DNA of 64,000 nt, from the NCBI GenBank assembly GCA_903825285.1, contig CAIJZY010000024.1:1-64000 (forward strand), given 5' to 3'. Both the position numbers and the translations under genes were made by a program. Numbering within the stretch: position 1 is the first letter of the stretch; every line of letters starts with the position of its first letter. The notes under the pieces were generated by a model. That model was given only the letters and a program-made list of their open reading frames with translations. It was not told the origin of the DNA and made no database searches. This DNA is from an uncultured Opitutia bacterium. GTDB lineage: Bacteria; Verrucomicrobiota; Verrucomicrobiia; Opitutales; Opitutaceae. This document shows, piece after piece, positions 32,727 to 41,481 of this stretch.

Positions 32727-34355
32727 ATGCGCCCCCTGACCCGCCCCGTCCTCGCCGCCGTGCTGCTGGCGGCGGTCATGCCCCTCACCTCCGCCCGGGC
32801 CGCGACCCGGACCCCGCCGACCATCGCCGGGCCGATCCTCAACCTCGACAGCACGCAGTTCTTCTTCGAGCACTCCGCCGCCGAGATGAACGGGGAGACG
32901 GTCGACGCCTACATCGACCTGGTGGCGCGCAGCGGCATCCGGACCTTCATCACCTGCGTCAACGCCCAGAAGGCCAACTACGCCAGCCGCGTGTGGGAGC
33001 ACGACTGGAGTGGGTACGACCCGAAGGGCCCCGACGACCAGCCGGTCCTCCGCTACCTCGCGCCCGGCGCCATCGCCATGACCCGCCACCGGCTCGAGGC
33101 CGCCAAGCGCCTCGCCGACGAGGGCATCAACCTGCACGCGCGGATGCTCGCGCGCTGCCGCCAGCAGGGGATCGGGGCCTGGGTCAGCGTGCGGATGAAC
33201 GACCTGCACGACTGCCTGCTCGAGGACAGCTCCCTGCTGAGCACGTTCTACAAGGCGCACCGCGCCGCCGGGCAGCTCCGCGCGCCTTACCGCGGCGGCG
33301 CCTGGTGGGCCGACCGCGGGCTCGACTGGGAGCAGCCCGACGTGCAGGAGCATTATTTCCAGCTCGTGACCGAGCAGCTCGACACGCTCGACCTCGACGG
33401 CCTGGAGCTCGACTGGATGCGCTTCGTGTTCCACTTCCGGCCGGGCCATGAGCTCGAGGGCGGGCGGATCATCACGGCCTGGATGCGCCGCGTGCGCACC
33501 GCGTGCGACCAGGCCGCCGTGCGCCGGGGTCATCCGGTGCTGCTGGGCGTGCGCGTGCCCTCGCGCCCGGAGACGGCGCGCCGCTGCGGCCTCGACGGCG
33601 CCGCCTGGGCGCGCGAGGGACTGGTGGACCTCGTCGTCCCCACCCCGTTCTGGGCGACGACCGACTTCGACATGCCCATGACCGAATGGCAGCGGCTGCT
33701 CGCGGGCACCGGCGCCCGGCTCGCCGGCGGCATCGAGATCCGCTACCAGCCCGTGCCCAACGGCCCGGCGGTGATGATGTCGCCGGAGCTCACCGTGGGC
33801 GCCGCCCTGCCGGTGCTGCACGACGGCGCCGACCTCGTCTATCTCTTCAACTACGACCCGCTGCCGCTGGAGCGCATGACGACCGCCAACGGGAAGACCC
33901 CGCTGTGGTCCGCGAAGTCGCTCGGCACCGTCTTCCACGCCCTGCAGTCCGAGGCCGCGCTGGCCGCCCAGCCGCGCCTGCACGCCGTGACGTTCCACGA
34001 CATCCGCGCCCCCGGCGAACCGGCGGACAACCCGCTGCCCGCCACCGACACGCGCCAGGACTTCCAGTGGCCGCCGGGCTGCGCGATCCGCATTGCCACC
34101 GGCCCGAAGCCCGCGGGCCGCGCGGCCGAGCTGCGCATCGAGTATGACGCCGCCACCGTCGGGTCCGAGAAGCTCCGTGTCTTCGTCAACAGCACCGAGT
34201 GCCCCGCCACCCCCGGCGGCCACGGCCCCGGGCGCACCTACCCGGTGCCGAACGCGGTGCTGCAGGACGAGGCCCAGGTCGTCGAGGTGGTGTCGGCGCC
34301 GGAGGCGTCCTACCACATCGTTCGCCTCGAGTTGTTCATCCCCGGCGCGAACTAG
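32727..34355 (+). CDS. Exported TIM-barrel glycosidase-like protein
   Basis: A 542-residue protein with a signal peptide (RPVLAAVLLAAVMPLTSARA). The central region resembles a family-10-like/DUF4091-neighbour TIM barrel, with ARSGIRTFITCVNAQKANY, GIGAWVSVRMNDLHD, TLDLDGLELDWMRFVFHFRPG and GAALPVLHDGADLVYLFNY. The acidic pair in LDGLELDW is a reasonable active-site candidate, but the family is not firmly recognised. The last 100 residues are beta-rich and may be a carbohydrate-binding domain. It ends just before the toxin-antitoxin pair. Confidence 0.7.
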   Translation: MRPLTRPVLAAVLLAAVMPLTSARAATRTPPTIAGPILNLDSTQFFFEHSAAEMNGETVDAYIDLVARSGIRTFITCVNAQKANYASRVWEHDWSGYDPKGPDDQPVLRYLAPGAIAMTRHRLEAAKRLADEGINLHARMLARCRQQGIGAWVSVRMNDLHDCLLEDSSLLSTFYKAHRAAGQLRAPYRGGAWWADRGLDWEQPDVQEHYFQLVTEQLDTLDLDGLELDWMRFVFHFRPGHELEGGRIITAWMRRVRTACDQAAVRRGHPVLLGVRVPSRPETARRCGLDGAAWAREGLVDLVVPTPFWATTDFDMPMTEWQRLLAGTGARLAGGIEIRYQPVPNGPAVMMSPELTVGAALPVLHDGADLVYLFNYDPLPLERMTTANGKTPLWSAKSLGTVFHALQSEAALAAQPRLHAVTFHDIRAPGEPADNPLPATDTRQDFQWPPGCAIRIATGPKPAGRAAELRIEYDAATVGSEKLRVFVNSTECPATPGGHGPGRTYPVPNAVLQDEAQVVEVVSAPEASYHIVRLELFIPGAN

Positions 34356-34471
34356 GCGGCTCACCCGCACCGGCCGGGACCGACCCAGGCCGGTGGCGGT
34401 GACCCGTTTTCCCGTTGATTTCCTTCTTTATACTTTTGACTTACTTTTTCGTGATTCTCCTCTTCCAGCTG

Positions 34472-34717
34472 ATGCAAGCGCTGTTCAAGACCGAGGTCGC
34501 GCAGTTCACGACCAAGGGGCAGATCGTGATCCCGGCGCGCATGCGGCGGGAGCTGCAGATCGAGGCGGGCACGAGGGCGGCGATCACGGTGACGCGGGAT
34601 GGCATCCTGCTTCGGCCCATCACGCGCCACTACCTCAAGGAACTGCGGGGATCACTCAAGGGCCGCGGGGCCTTGAAGGCCCTGCTGGCGGACCGGAAGC
34701 TCGAGCGCGCGCGCTGA
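34472..34717 (+). CDS. AbrB/SpoVT-type antitoxin
   Basis: An 81-residue DNA-binding antitoxin of the AbrB (swapped-hairpin) family. EVAQFTTKGQIVIPARMRRE is the family pattern (TxKGQIVIPxxxR), and the C-terminal half (HYLKELRGSLKGRGALKALL) would bind and block the toxin. The TGA is one base before the toxin ATG, so the two are translated together. Antitoxins of this kind usually repress their own promoter. The upstream AT-rich stretch 34410-34460 may be that promoter. Confidence 0.9.
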   Translation: MQALFKTEVAQFTTKGQIVIPARMRRELQIEAGTRAAITVTRDGILLRPITRHYLKELRGSLKGRGALKALLADRKLERAR

Positions 34718-34718
34718 C

Positions 34719-35129
34719 ATGGCGGGATGCGTGTTGGACAGTTGGGCGCTGCTGGCGTTCTTCGAGGATGAGCCCGCGGCGCCCGCCGTAGAGGAACTGC
34801 TCCACCAGGCCGGCCGGGGCCGGCATCGGCTGCTCCTGACCACCGTCAACTGGGCCGAGGTTTACTACGCCACCATGCGGGCCGTGTCGCCGGAGGCGGC
34901 CGAGCAGCAGGCGCGCACCATCGCGGGCCTGCCCATCGAGCTCATTGGTATCAGCGACGACCTGAAACTCGCCCGCGCAGCTGCCAGGATCAAGGGTCGC
35001 CATCGCCTGAGCCTGGCCGACGCCTTTGCCGCGGCCCTCGCCCAGGAGACGAAGGCGGAACTGGTCACCGGCGACCGCGAGTTCAAGCCGCTCGAGCGTG
35101 AACTCCGCATCCGCTGGCTGACCGCCTGA
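34719..35129 (+). CDS. PIN-domain ribonuclease toxin (VapC-like)
   Basis: A 136-residue PIN-domain protein. The four acidic metal ligands are in place: D7 (VLDSWALLAF), E47 (VNWAEVYYA), D101 (LADAFAAAL) and D119 (VTGDREF). Such toxins cleave tRNA or rRNA and are held inactive by the partner antitoxin, here the AbrB-type gene one base upstream. Length is normal for VapC. Confidence 0.93.
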   Translation: MAGCVLDSWALLAFFEDEPAAPAVEELLHQAGRGRHRLLLTTVNWAEVYYATMRAVSPEAAEQQARTIAGLPIELIGISDDLKLARAAARIKGRHRLSLADAFAAALAQETKAELVTGDREFKPLERELRIRWLTA

Positions 35130-35202
35130 AGGCCGCAGCCACGCCCGCCGGCGCGAAAGATCATTTCGCGGAGTTTGATTCGGGCCGGTTCCCCCTCCAT
35201 TC

Positions 35203-36456
35203 GTGTCCGCCTTGAAACTCCGCGACGCCATCTCCGCCACCCGCTCGTACATCGACGCCAACTGGGAAAAGACCTTCCGCGTGTCCCGCGAGGAGACGGC
35301 CAAGGAGATCTCGCTGCCCCGGCCACACACGGTGCCGTCCACCGACCCGTGCATGTGGCTCTTCTTCTACTGGGACACCTACTTCACGAACCTGGGGCTG
35401 ATCCGCCAGGGCCGCTTCGACCAGGCCCTCAACAACGCCGAGAACATCATCTACCTGATCGAGCGGCTGGGCTTCATCCCCAACATCTCGGTCAAGATCG
35501 CGCTGAACCGCTCGCAGGTCCCCGTCTCCGCCGTCCTGCTCGCGGAGATCTACCAGCACTCGCGCGACAAAACCTGGCTGGCCCGCGCCTATGCGGCGGT
35601 GTCGAAGGAATATGCCTTCTGGATGTCCCTGCGGCTCGCGCCCAACGGCCTCAACACCTGCGGCACGCACGCGGACCCGGTCACGCTCGCCGACTTCTAC
35701 CACGTCATCAAACACCGCCTGCGCGACATCCCCGACGAGCCCGTCGCGCGGCTGATCTACCTCCGGCACAAGATGGCCGAGTGCGAGGTGTGGGACTTCA
35801 ACCCGCGGTTCGACCAGCACGCGGCGGACTTCAACCCGGTGGACACGAATGCGATCCTCTACCAGTTCGAGACGATCGCCGGGGACTTCGCCCGCGAGCT
35901 GGGCCTCGCGGCGGACGAGACCGTGTGGCGCGAGCGCGCCGCGTGCCGCCGCCGGCTGGTGGACCAGTACCTGTGGAACGAGGCCCAGGGCTTCTATTAT
36001 GACTACGACTGGGCCCACGACCGGCCGGGGACGGTGATCTCCGCCGCGCCCTACTTCGCGCTGTGGTCGGGCATCTGCTCCGAGGCCCAGGCCGCGGCCC
36101 TCGTGCACAACCTCCCGCTCGTCGAGCGCGACCACGGCATCATGGCGTGCGCCGAGGGCAGCAACACCTCCATCAACACCTACCAGTGGGACGCCCCGAA
36201 CGCGTGGCCACCCCACCAGACCGCGGCGATCCTGGGCCTGCTGCAGCACGGCTACGCGTCCGACGCCCGCCGCATCGCGGAAAAGTACGTCCTCACCTGC
36301 GCGCGCAACCTCGAGACCACCGGCCAGCTGTGGGAGAAGTACAACGCGCTGACCGGCCGCATCGACGTGGCCGACGAGTACAAGATGCCCCAGATGATGG
36401 GCTGGACCGCCGGCGGCTGCATCCACGCCTGCGAGGTGCTCGAGTCCACCGCCTGA
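35203..36456 (+). CDS. GH37-like trehalase, apparently cytoplasmic
   Basis: A 417-residue protein of the trehalase fold. Signature 2, QWDAPNAWPP, is exact (residues 328-337). The general acid corresponds to D198 in ECEVWDFNPRF, and the general base to E392 in ADEYKMPQMMGWTAGG, as in known trehalases (GGGEY...GWTNG). The N-terminal FYWDTYF matches the end of signature 1. No signal peptide is seen, so it hydrolyses an internal disaccharide. It is somewhat shorter than the 500-550 of E. coli enzymes. Exact substrate is unproven; members of the wider GH37/63 group act on other alpha-glucosides. The ATG-independent start at 35203 is GTG. Confidence 0.85.
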   Translation: MSALKLRDAISATRSYIDANWEKTFRVSREETAKEISLPRPHTVPSTDPCMWLFFYWDTYFTNLGLIRQGRFDQALNNAENIIYLIERLGFIPNISVKIALNRSQVPVSAVLLAEIYQHSRDKTWLARAYAAVSKEYAFWMSLRLAPNGLNTCGTHADPVTLADFYHVIKHRLRDIPDEPVARLIYLRHKMAECEVWDFNPRFDQHAADFNPVDTNAILYQFETIAGDFARELGLAADETVWRERAACRRRLVDQYLWNEAQGFYYDYDWAHDRPGTVISAAPYFALWSGICSEAQAAALVHNLPLVERDHGIMACAEGSNTSINTYQWDAPNAWPPHQTAAILGLLQHGYASDARRIAEKYVLTCARNLETTGQLWEKYNALTGRIDVADEYKMPQMMGWTAGGCIHACEVLESTA

Positions 36457-36484
36457 CCCGCCGCGCGCGCACCGCCGCGGGATT

Positions 36485-39364
36485 ATGGTCTGTATGTCCG
36501 GCGGCTTTTCATGCGAGGCTGCGCCATCGCCCGCGATGGAGATGCCGCCCGATGCCCAGCCCCCGGTGAAAAAAAACGTCCCGCGCTCCGCCGCCGCGGT
36601 GCTGCCGTTCTTCTTCCTGAACCACCGCCTGGAGCCGGCCCGGCTGCAGGCGCGCATCCGCGAGATCCACGCGGCGGGCGGCGACGGGTTTTTCCTCCAC
36701 GCCCGCGAGGGCCTGGCGACGCCGTACCTCTCGGAGGAATGGTTCGCCGCCGTGGCCACCTGCCTCGACTGCGCGCGCCAGCTCGGCCTGCGCGCGTGGC
36801 TCTATGACGAGATGCCGTACCCGAGCGGCGCGGCCGGCGGCGAGGTCGTGCGACGCCGGCCCGAGTTCATCGAGCAGTCCCTCCACCTCCAGCAGCGCCG
36901 CGCGGCCGGCGGCCGGCGCCTCGCGTGGCCGCTCGGCGACGGCGTGATGCTCGCCTGCTACGCGCGCCGCCGCACCGGCCGGCGCGAGATCCTCAACCTG
37001 CGCGATCACGTGGGCCCCGTTGCGGACACCTGGCGGAGAACCGACGCGATCGACAGCCGGCTGTATTACCCCACGGGCCCGGCCGAGGTGTTCAACTGCC
37101 CGCGCGCCATCTGCGTGCTGCCCGAGAACGTCCTCGCCGTCACGCTGCCCGCCGGCGCCTGGGACCTTGTCGCCGTCACGGTCCGGGCCGGCGGCGATCT
37201 GCTCGAGCCGTTCGGGCAGTACGTCGACGTCTCCAATCCGAAGGCGACCGCGCTGTTCCTCGAGCTGACGCACGAGGCCTATCGGCGGCGCTTCGGCCGG
37301 CACCTGGGACGGCTGGTGCCTGGAATCTTCGTGGACGAGCCCAAGTTCCGGAACCCGCTGCCGTGGGGCCAGGGCGTCGCCGCACGACTGGGCACGGTCT
37401 CGGCGTCGCTGGCCTTCGCCCTCGCCGGTGACCAGGGCGCGGCGGCCGACGCGGAGCGCCGGCGCTACCGGCGCGTGACCGCGGAGGCGTTCCGGCAAAA
37501 CTGGACCACGCCCATCAGCCGTTGGTGCCAGCGCCACCGGCTCGCCCTCACCGGCCACATCAGTCCCGAGGAGGAATGGTGGTACGAGTCCCGCCACGTC
37601 GGCAGCATCCTCGCCAACCTGCGCCGGTTCCATGTCCCGGGCTGCGACGTGATCATCCCCGCGGCCGGCGACCGGAAGAACGCGCTGCTCAACCTCACCG
37701 CCGGCCTCGCCGTCTCGGCCGCCGCGCAAGGCGGGCGGAAGCAGGCGCTGTGCGAGGTCTTCGGCGCGTGCGACTTCACCCTCGACCTGCGCACGATGAA
37801 GCGCATGGGCGACTGGCTCGCCGTGTCGGGGATCAACGTGGCCGTGCCGCACGGCTTCCTCTACTCGCTCGACGGCTACCGGAAGCTGGACGCGCCCCCG
37901 AGCTTCGCCCCGCCGGCGTTCGCGGCCGCGGACATGCGGGCCTGGTCCGATGCATTCCGCGCCGCCGCCGCCGCGCTCGGGCCCGGCACCGCGGCCGATG
38001 TCCTGATCGTCCGGCCCATCGACGGCCTGCGCGGCCTGCCCGACTCCGAGCGCCCCCGCGCCGACCGCCTGCTCGCGCGCGCCGCGCGGCTGGCGACCGA
38101 CCTCGCCCGCCGCGGGCTGCGCGTGCACTGGATCGACGACGACGAACTCGCCGGGGTGAAATGGAGCCACGGCCAGTTTAGGTTCATGGCCGGCCGCTAC
38201 CGGCAGCTGGCTTATTTCCCGGACTTCACGCCCGCGCCCATCCGCCGCCAGCTGCGCGCGCTGGCCTCCGCCGGCGGCGCCGTGCTGCCGGAGCGGACCG
38301 CGCACCGGACGCTGCGCGGTCCGCTTCACACGACCGGCGACATCCACGCCGCCCGCCGCCGCGACGGCCTTTGGTTCTGCGCCAACGTCGGCACGCGTCC
38401 CGCCGCGTTCACGCTCGGCCAGGCACGCGGCGTCCTGCAGGGCGGTGAGAGCCGGATCGTTGACGCCGCGATTGCGCCAGCCGCCGCGCCGCGGACGCGC
38501 ACCGTCATCACCCTGCCCGACCGCTGGACGGTGGACTGGACCGGACCCAACCGCGCCGTGCTCGACCGCTGGACGCTGAACGGCCGGCCCGTCGAGCTCA
38601 CGCCGGCCTTCGACCTGCGGCCCGGGTGGTCGTCCGCCTCCGGCCAGACACTGTTCGGGCCCGTGCCGCTGCAACCCGAACTGCCGAAACCCCAGTCGTG
38701 GATCTATCGCACGCAGTTCACCGTGAAGGGCCGGCCGAAACTGGAGCTCGTATGCGAGTCGGGACACCTCCGCGGCGAGTGGACCGCGCGGCTCAACGGC
38801 CGCCCGCTGCGCCAGTGGCGCGAGTCCGGCGACTTCGAGCTGCGGCACACGCTCGCCGGACTCCGTGCGGGCGTCAATCGCCTCGAATTCCATTTCACAC
38901 TCCGGCGCTCCACCGACGGCCTGATCGGCCCGTGCCATCTCGAGGGCAACTGCCTCGTGCGCCCGGGTCCGCAGCTCCGGCCGCGGCCCGCCGGACGCAT
39001 CACCGCCACCGCCCGCACCACGCGGAGCCAGCTGGGCCTGCCCCATCACGGCGGCGGCGTGCGCTACCGGCAGTCGTTCCAGCTGGCCGAGGTCCCAGCG
39101 GCGGGATCAGCGATCCCGCCCTACATTATGACCTGCGCCGGGATCGCCGGCACGGGCGCGACCGTGCGCGTCAACGGCGCGCCGTGCGGCGCGGTACGCT
39201 GGGCGCCCGACGAGGTGGACGTGACCTCCGCGCTGCGGCGCGGGACCAATGTCGTCGAGCTCGAGCTGCGCGGCTCGCCCGTCGTGCTCACCGGCCGCAC
39301 GGACCCCACCCGCCTCGGCTGCCGCGTGCGGCTCATCGCTCAGACTGTAGGGCGGGGTCGCTGA
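36485..39364 (+). CDS. GH106-like glycoside hydrolase with in-frame repeat element
   Basis: A 959-residue protein. GFFLHAREGLATPYLSEEW and WLYDEMPYPSGAAGGEV near the N-terminus, and GIFVDEPKF at about residue 280, match the GH106-like (alpha-L-rhamnosidase) group with an N-terminal barrel and C-terminal beta-sandwich domains (GEWTARLNGRPLRQWRESG and ATVRVNGAPCG). No signal peptide; start could also be ATG at 36542. Residues A872-Y880 are encoded by palindromic element F (39100-39127), and the last six residues and the stop come from another F copy at 39346-39371, so the original C-terminus was altered. Substrate unknown. Confidence 0.72.
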   Translation: MVCMSGGFSCEAAPSPAMEMPPDAQPPVKKNVPRSAAAVLPFFFLNHRLEPARLQARIREIHAAGGDGFFLHAREGLATPYLSEEWFAAVATCLDCARQLGLRAWLYDEMPYPSGAAGGEVVRRRPEFIEQSLHLQQRRAAGGRRLAWPLGDGVMLACYARRRTGRREILNLRDHVGPVADTWRRTDAIDSRLYYPTGPAEVFNCPRAICVLPENVLAVTLPAGAWDLVAVTVRAGGDLLEPFGQYVDVSNPKATALFLELTHEAYRRRFGRHLGRLVPGIFVDEPKFRNPLPWGQGVAARLGTVSASLAFALAGDQGAAADAERRRYRRVTAEAFRQNWTTPISRWCQRHRLALTGHISPEEEWWYESRHVGSILANLRRFHVPGCDVIIPAAGDRKNALLNLTAGLAVSAAAQGGRKQALCEVFGACDFTLDLRTMKRMGDWLAVSGINVAVPHGFLYSLDGYRKLDAPPSFAPPAFAAADMRAWSDAFRAAAAALGPGTAADVLIVRPIDGLRGLPDSERPRADRLLARAARLATDLARRGLRVHWIDDDELAGVKWSHGQFRFMAGRYRQLAYFPDFTPAPIRRQLRALASAGGAVLPERTAHRTLRGPLHTTGDIHAARRRDGLWFCANVGTRPAAFTLGQARGVLQGGESRIVDAAIAPAAAPRTRTVITLPDRWTVDWTGPNRAVLDRWTLNGRPVELTPAFDLRPGWSSASGQTLFGPVPLQPELPKPQSWIYRTQFTVKGRPKLELVCESGHLRGEWTARLNGRPLRQWRESGDFELRHTLAGLRAGVNRLEFHFTLRRSTDGLIGPCHLEGNCLVRPGPQLRPRPAGRITATARTTRSQLGLPHHGGGVRYRQSFQLAEVPAAGSAIPPYIMTCAGIAGTGATVRVNGAPCGAVRWAPDEVDVTSALRRGTNVVELELRGSPVVLTGRTDPTRLGCRVRLIAQTVGRGR
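39100..39127. repeat. Palindromic element F, copy 1, inside coding sequence
   Basis: A 9 bp perfect stem (GGCGGGATC with GATCCCGCC) around AGC, followed by CTACATT. It is read in frame within the GH106-like gene as AAGSAIPPY. It matches copy 3 (39390-39417) at 26 of 28 bases. Confidence 0.85.
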
Positions 39365-39417
39365 CCCCGCCTTTCTCGGCCTTCCAAGCGACGGGATCAG
39401 CGATCCCGCCTTACATT
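39346..39417. repeat. Palindromic element F, copies 2 and 3, inverted to each other
   Basis: Copy 2 is TGTAGGGCGGGGTC-GCT-GACCCCGCC (39346-39371). Copy 3 is in the opposite orientation (39390-39417, ending GCCTTACATT). They form a 72 bp unit of inverted palindromes. The stop codon of the GH106-like gene (39362-39364) is inside copy 2. Confidence 0.85.
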
Positions 39418-39530
39418 GCTTTTCCTGCGCTCCGCGGCAGGAGCGCTTGGCCCACCAGCGCTTTTCAGTTGTCTCAATCGGCCGTTGCCCGATGGCTTGC
39501 CCCGGTCGCGGCTCCCGCGCACTTTCGAGC

Positions 39531-40316
39531 ATGGCCCCGCCTTCCTCCCCCGCGCGATCCTTCCAGGCGGACCGGCTGTCCGTCCGGATCTTCGCCACGC
39601 CCGAGGCGCTCGCGGTGGCCGCGGCCGAGGATGCCGCGGCGGTCCTGCGCACCGCGCTCGCCGCGCGGCCCCGCGCCCGCGTGATCCTCGCCACGGGCAA
39701 TTCCCAGCTCCGGTTCCTCGAGCACCTGACGCAGCGGTCCGACCTCGCGTGGTCCCGCATCGAGGTGTTCCACATGGACGAGTACCTCGGCATGCCCGCC
39801 ACGCATCCCGCGTCCTTCCGCCGCTACCTGCAGGAGCGCGTGGTCGGCCGCGTGAAACCGGCAGCCTTTCATGGCGTGGAGGGCGACGCGCTCGAGCCGC
39901 TGTCGGCCCTGCGCGCCTATGCCGCCGCGCTCGCCGCGGCGCCGATCGACCTCTGCTGCCTCGGCATCGGCGAGAACGGCCACCTCGCGTTCAACGACCC
40001 GCCGGTGGCCGACTTCACGGACCCGGAGGCCATCAAGCTCGTGCGCCTCGACGAGGCCTGTCGCCGGCAGCAGGTTGGCGAGGGGCATTTTCCCAATCTC
40101 GACGCCGTGCCCGCCTACGCGATGACGCTCACGATTCCCGCACTCTGCCGCGCCGGGCGCATGATCGCGGTCGTGCCGGAGGCGCGCAAGGCCGGGGCCG
40201 TCCAGCAGGCGCTCGAGGGTCCGGTCGCCCCGGCGTGCCCCGCGAGCTTCCTCCGCCGGCAGGCCCACGCCGCGCTCTACCTCGACGCCGAGTCGTCCGC
40301 GCGGCTCGCGCGCTGA
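39531..40316 (+). CDS. nagB: Glucosamine-6-phosphate deaminase-like protein
   Basis: A 261-residue NagB-family protein converting glucosamine 6-phosphate to fructose 6-phosphate and ammonia. RVILATGNSQLRFLEHL is the phosphate loop, the proton-relay Asp is D83 in VFHMDEYLG, and the ring-opening His is in GIGENGHLAFNDPP. The ATG at 39531 is chosen because it fits the family N-terminus. It is followed 10 bp later by nagA, an amino-sugar catabolic operon. The usual GxGxDGH is GIGENGH, seen in some members. Confidence 0.92.
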   Translation: MAPPSSPARSFQADRLSVRIFATPEALAVAAAEDAAAVLRTALAARPRARVILATGNSQLRFLEHLTQRSDLAWSRIEVFHMDEYLGMPATHPASFRRYLQERVVGRVKPAAFHGVEGDALEPLSALRAYAAALAAAPIDLCCLGIGENGHLAFNDPPVADFTDPEAIKLVRLDEACRRQQVGEGHFPNLDAVPAYAMTLTIPALCRAGRMIAVVPEARKAGAVQQALEGPVAPACPASFLRRQAHAALYLDAESSARLAR

Positions 40317-40326
40317 ACCTCCACCC

Positions 40327-41481
40327 ATGCCCACGGCCCCACTTGACGCCCTGGACTCACGCACCGGCCGGGCCGTGCGCCTGACCTGCGCGGACGGGCG
40401 CATCACGTCGCTCGCGCCGCTGGCCACCGGCCCGGCCGGGCTGCCGGTGCTGCTGCCGCCGCTGGTGGATCTCCAGGTGAACGGCTTCGCCGGCGTGGAC
40501 TTCCAGGACGACGCCTGCACCGGCGCCGACCTCGAGCGCGCGGTCACGGCCCTCGCCGCCGCGGCGTGTCATCGCTTTCTCCTCACGCTCATCACTGACC
40601 GCTGGGACCGGCTGCTGGCCCGCCTCCGCCACCACCGCGCGCTGCGCGCCGCCTCGCCGCGGTTGACCCGGACCATCGCGGGCTGGCACATCGAGGGACC
40701 CTTTCTCAGCCCGCGGGAGGGATTCCACGGCGCGCATCCGCCGGAGTTCATGCTCGCGCCGACGCCGGAGCGGCTCCGCGAGCTCCGGGCGGCGGCGGGC
40801 GACGATCTGGTGCTGCTGACAATGGCCGCCGAGTGGCCCGAATCCCCCGCGGCGATCCGCTGCGCCCGGGAGCTGGGATTCCGCGTGTGGCTCGGCCACA
40901 CCGACGCCAGCCCGGCCCAGCTCGCCGCCGCGGTCGCCGCGGGCGCGGAGGGCTTCACGCACCTCGGCAACGGCTGCCCGGTCGAGTGGCACCGGCACGA
41001 CAACATCGTCTTCCGCGTGCTCGATGAGCCCGGCCTGCGCGTCAGCCTGATTCCCGACGGCATCCACGTCTCCACCTCGCTGTTCCGGCTGTTTCACCGC
41101 GCCCTCGATCCCTCGCGGATCTGCTACACCACCGACGCCATCTCGGCGGGCGGCGCGGGCCCGGGCCGCTACCGGCTCGCCGGCAAGGAGCTCGAGGTCG
41201 GCGCCGACGGCGTCGTGCGCGAGCCCGGCCGGTCCAACTACGCCGGCTCCAGCCTCGCCCCGCTCGAGGGCGTCCGCCGCGCCGCGGACATGCTGCACCG
41301 CCCGGTGGCCGAAATCTGGCCGCGCTTCTCCACGCGACCGGCGGCCTTCCTCGGCCTCGCGCCCACCCTGGTCCCGGGCGCGCCGGCCGATTTCTGCCTG
41401 CTGCACGACACCGCGCCCGGGTCGCGGATTGAGATTCACCTGTCCGGCGAGCCGGTGCACGAGGTCGTTTGGCCGACATGA
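40327..41481 (+). CDS. nagA: N-acetylglucosamine-6-phosphate deacetylase
   Basis: A 384-residue amidohydrolase-fold enzyme that removes acetate from GlcNAc 6-phosphate. The first metal site reads LVDLQVNGFAGVDF, i.e. Q-x-N instead of H-x-H, the single-metal arrangement seen in E. coli NagA. HIEGPFLSPREGFHGAH, WLGHTDAS, GFTHLGNGCPVEWHR and CYTTDAISAGG give the metal ligands and catalytic Asp. It sits between nagB and an esterase, overlapping the latter's start (ATGA). Confidence 0.94.
   Translation: MPTAPLDALDSRTGRAVRLTCADGRITSLAPLATGPAGLPVLLPPLVDLQVNGFAGVDFQDDACTGADLERAVTALAAAACHRFLLTLITDRWDRLLARLRHHRALRAASPRLTRTIAGWHIEGPFLSPREGFHGAHPPEFMLAPTPERLRELRAAAGDDLVLLTMAAEWPESPAAIRCARELGFRVWLGHTDASPAQLAAAVAAGAEGFTHLGNGCPVEWHRHDNIVFRVLDEPGLRVSLIPDGIHVSTSLFRLFHRALDPSRICYTTDAISAGGAGPGRYRLAGKELEVGADGVVREPGRSNYAGSSLAPLEGVRRAADMLHRPVAEIWPRFSTRPAAFLGLAPTLVPGAPADFCLLHDTAPGSRIEIHLSGEPVHEVVWPT

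Noticed and set aside
34356-34471. Mobile element carrying the toxin-antitoxin pair
   Set aside because: No transposase, integrase, terminal repeats or target duplication seen around 34356-35202.
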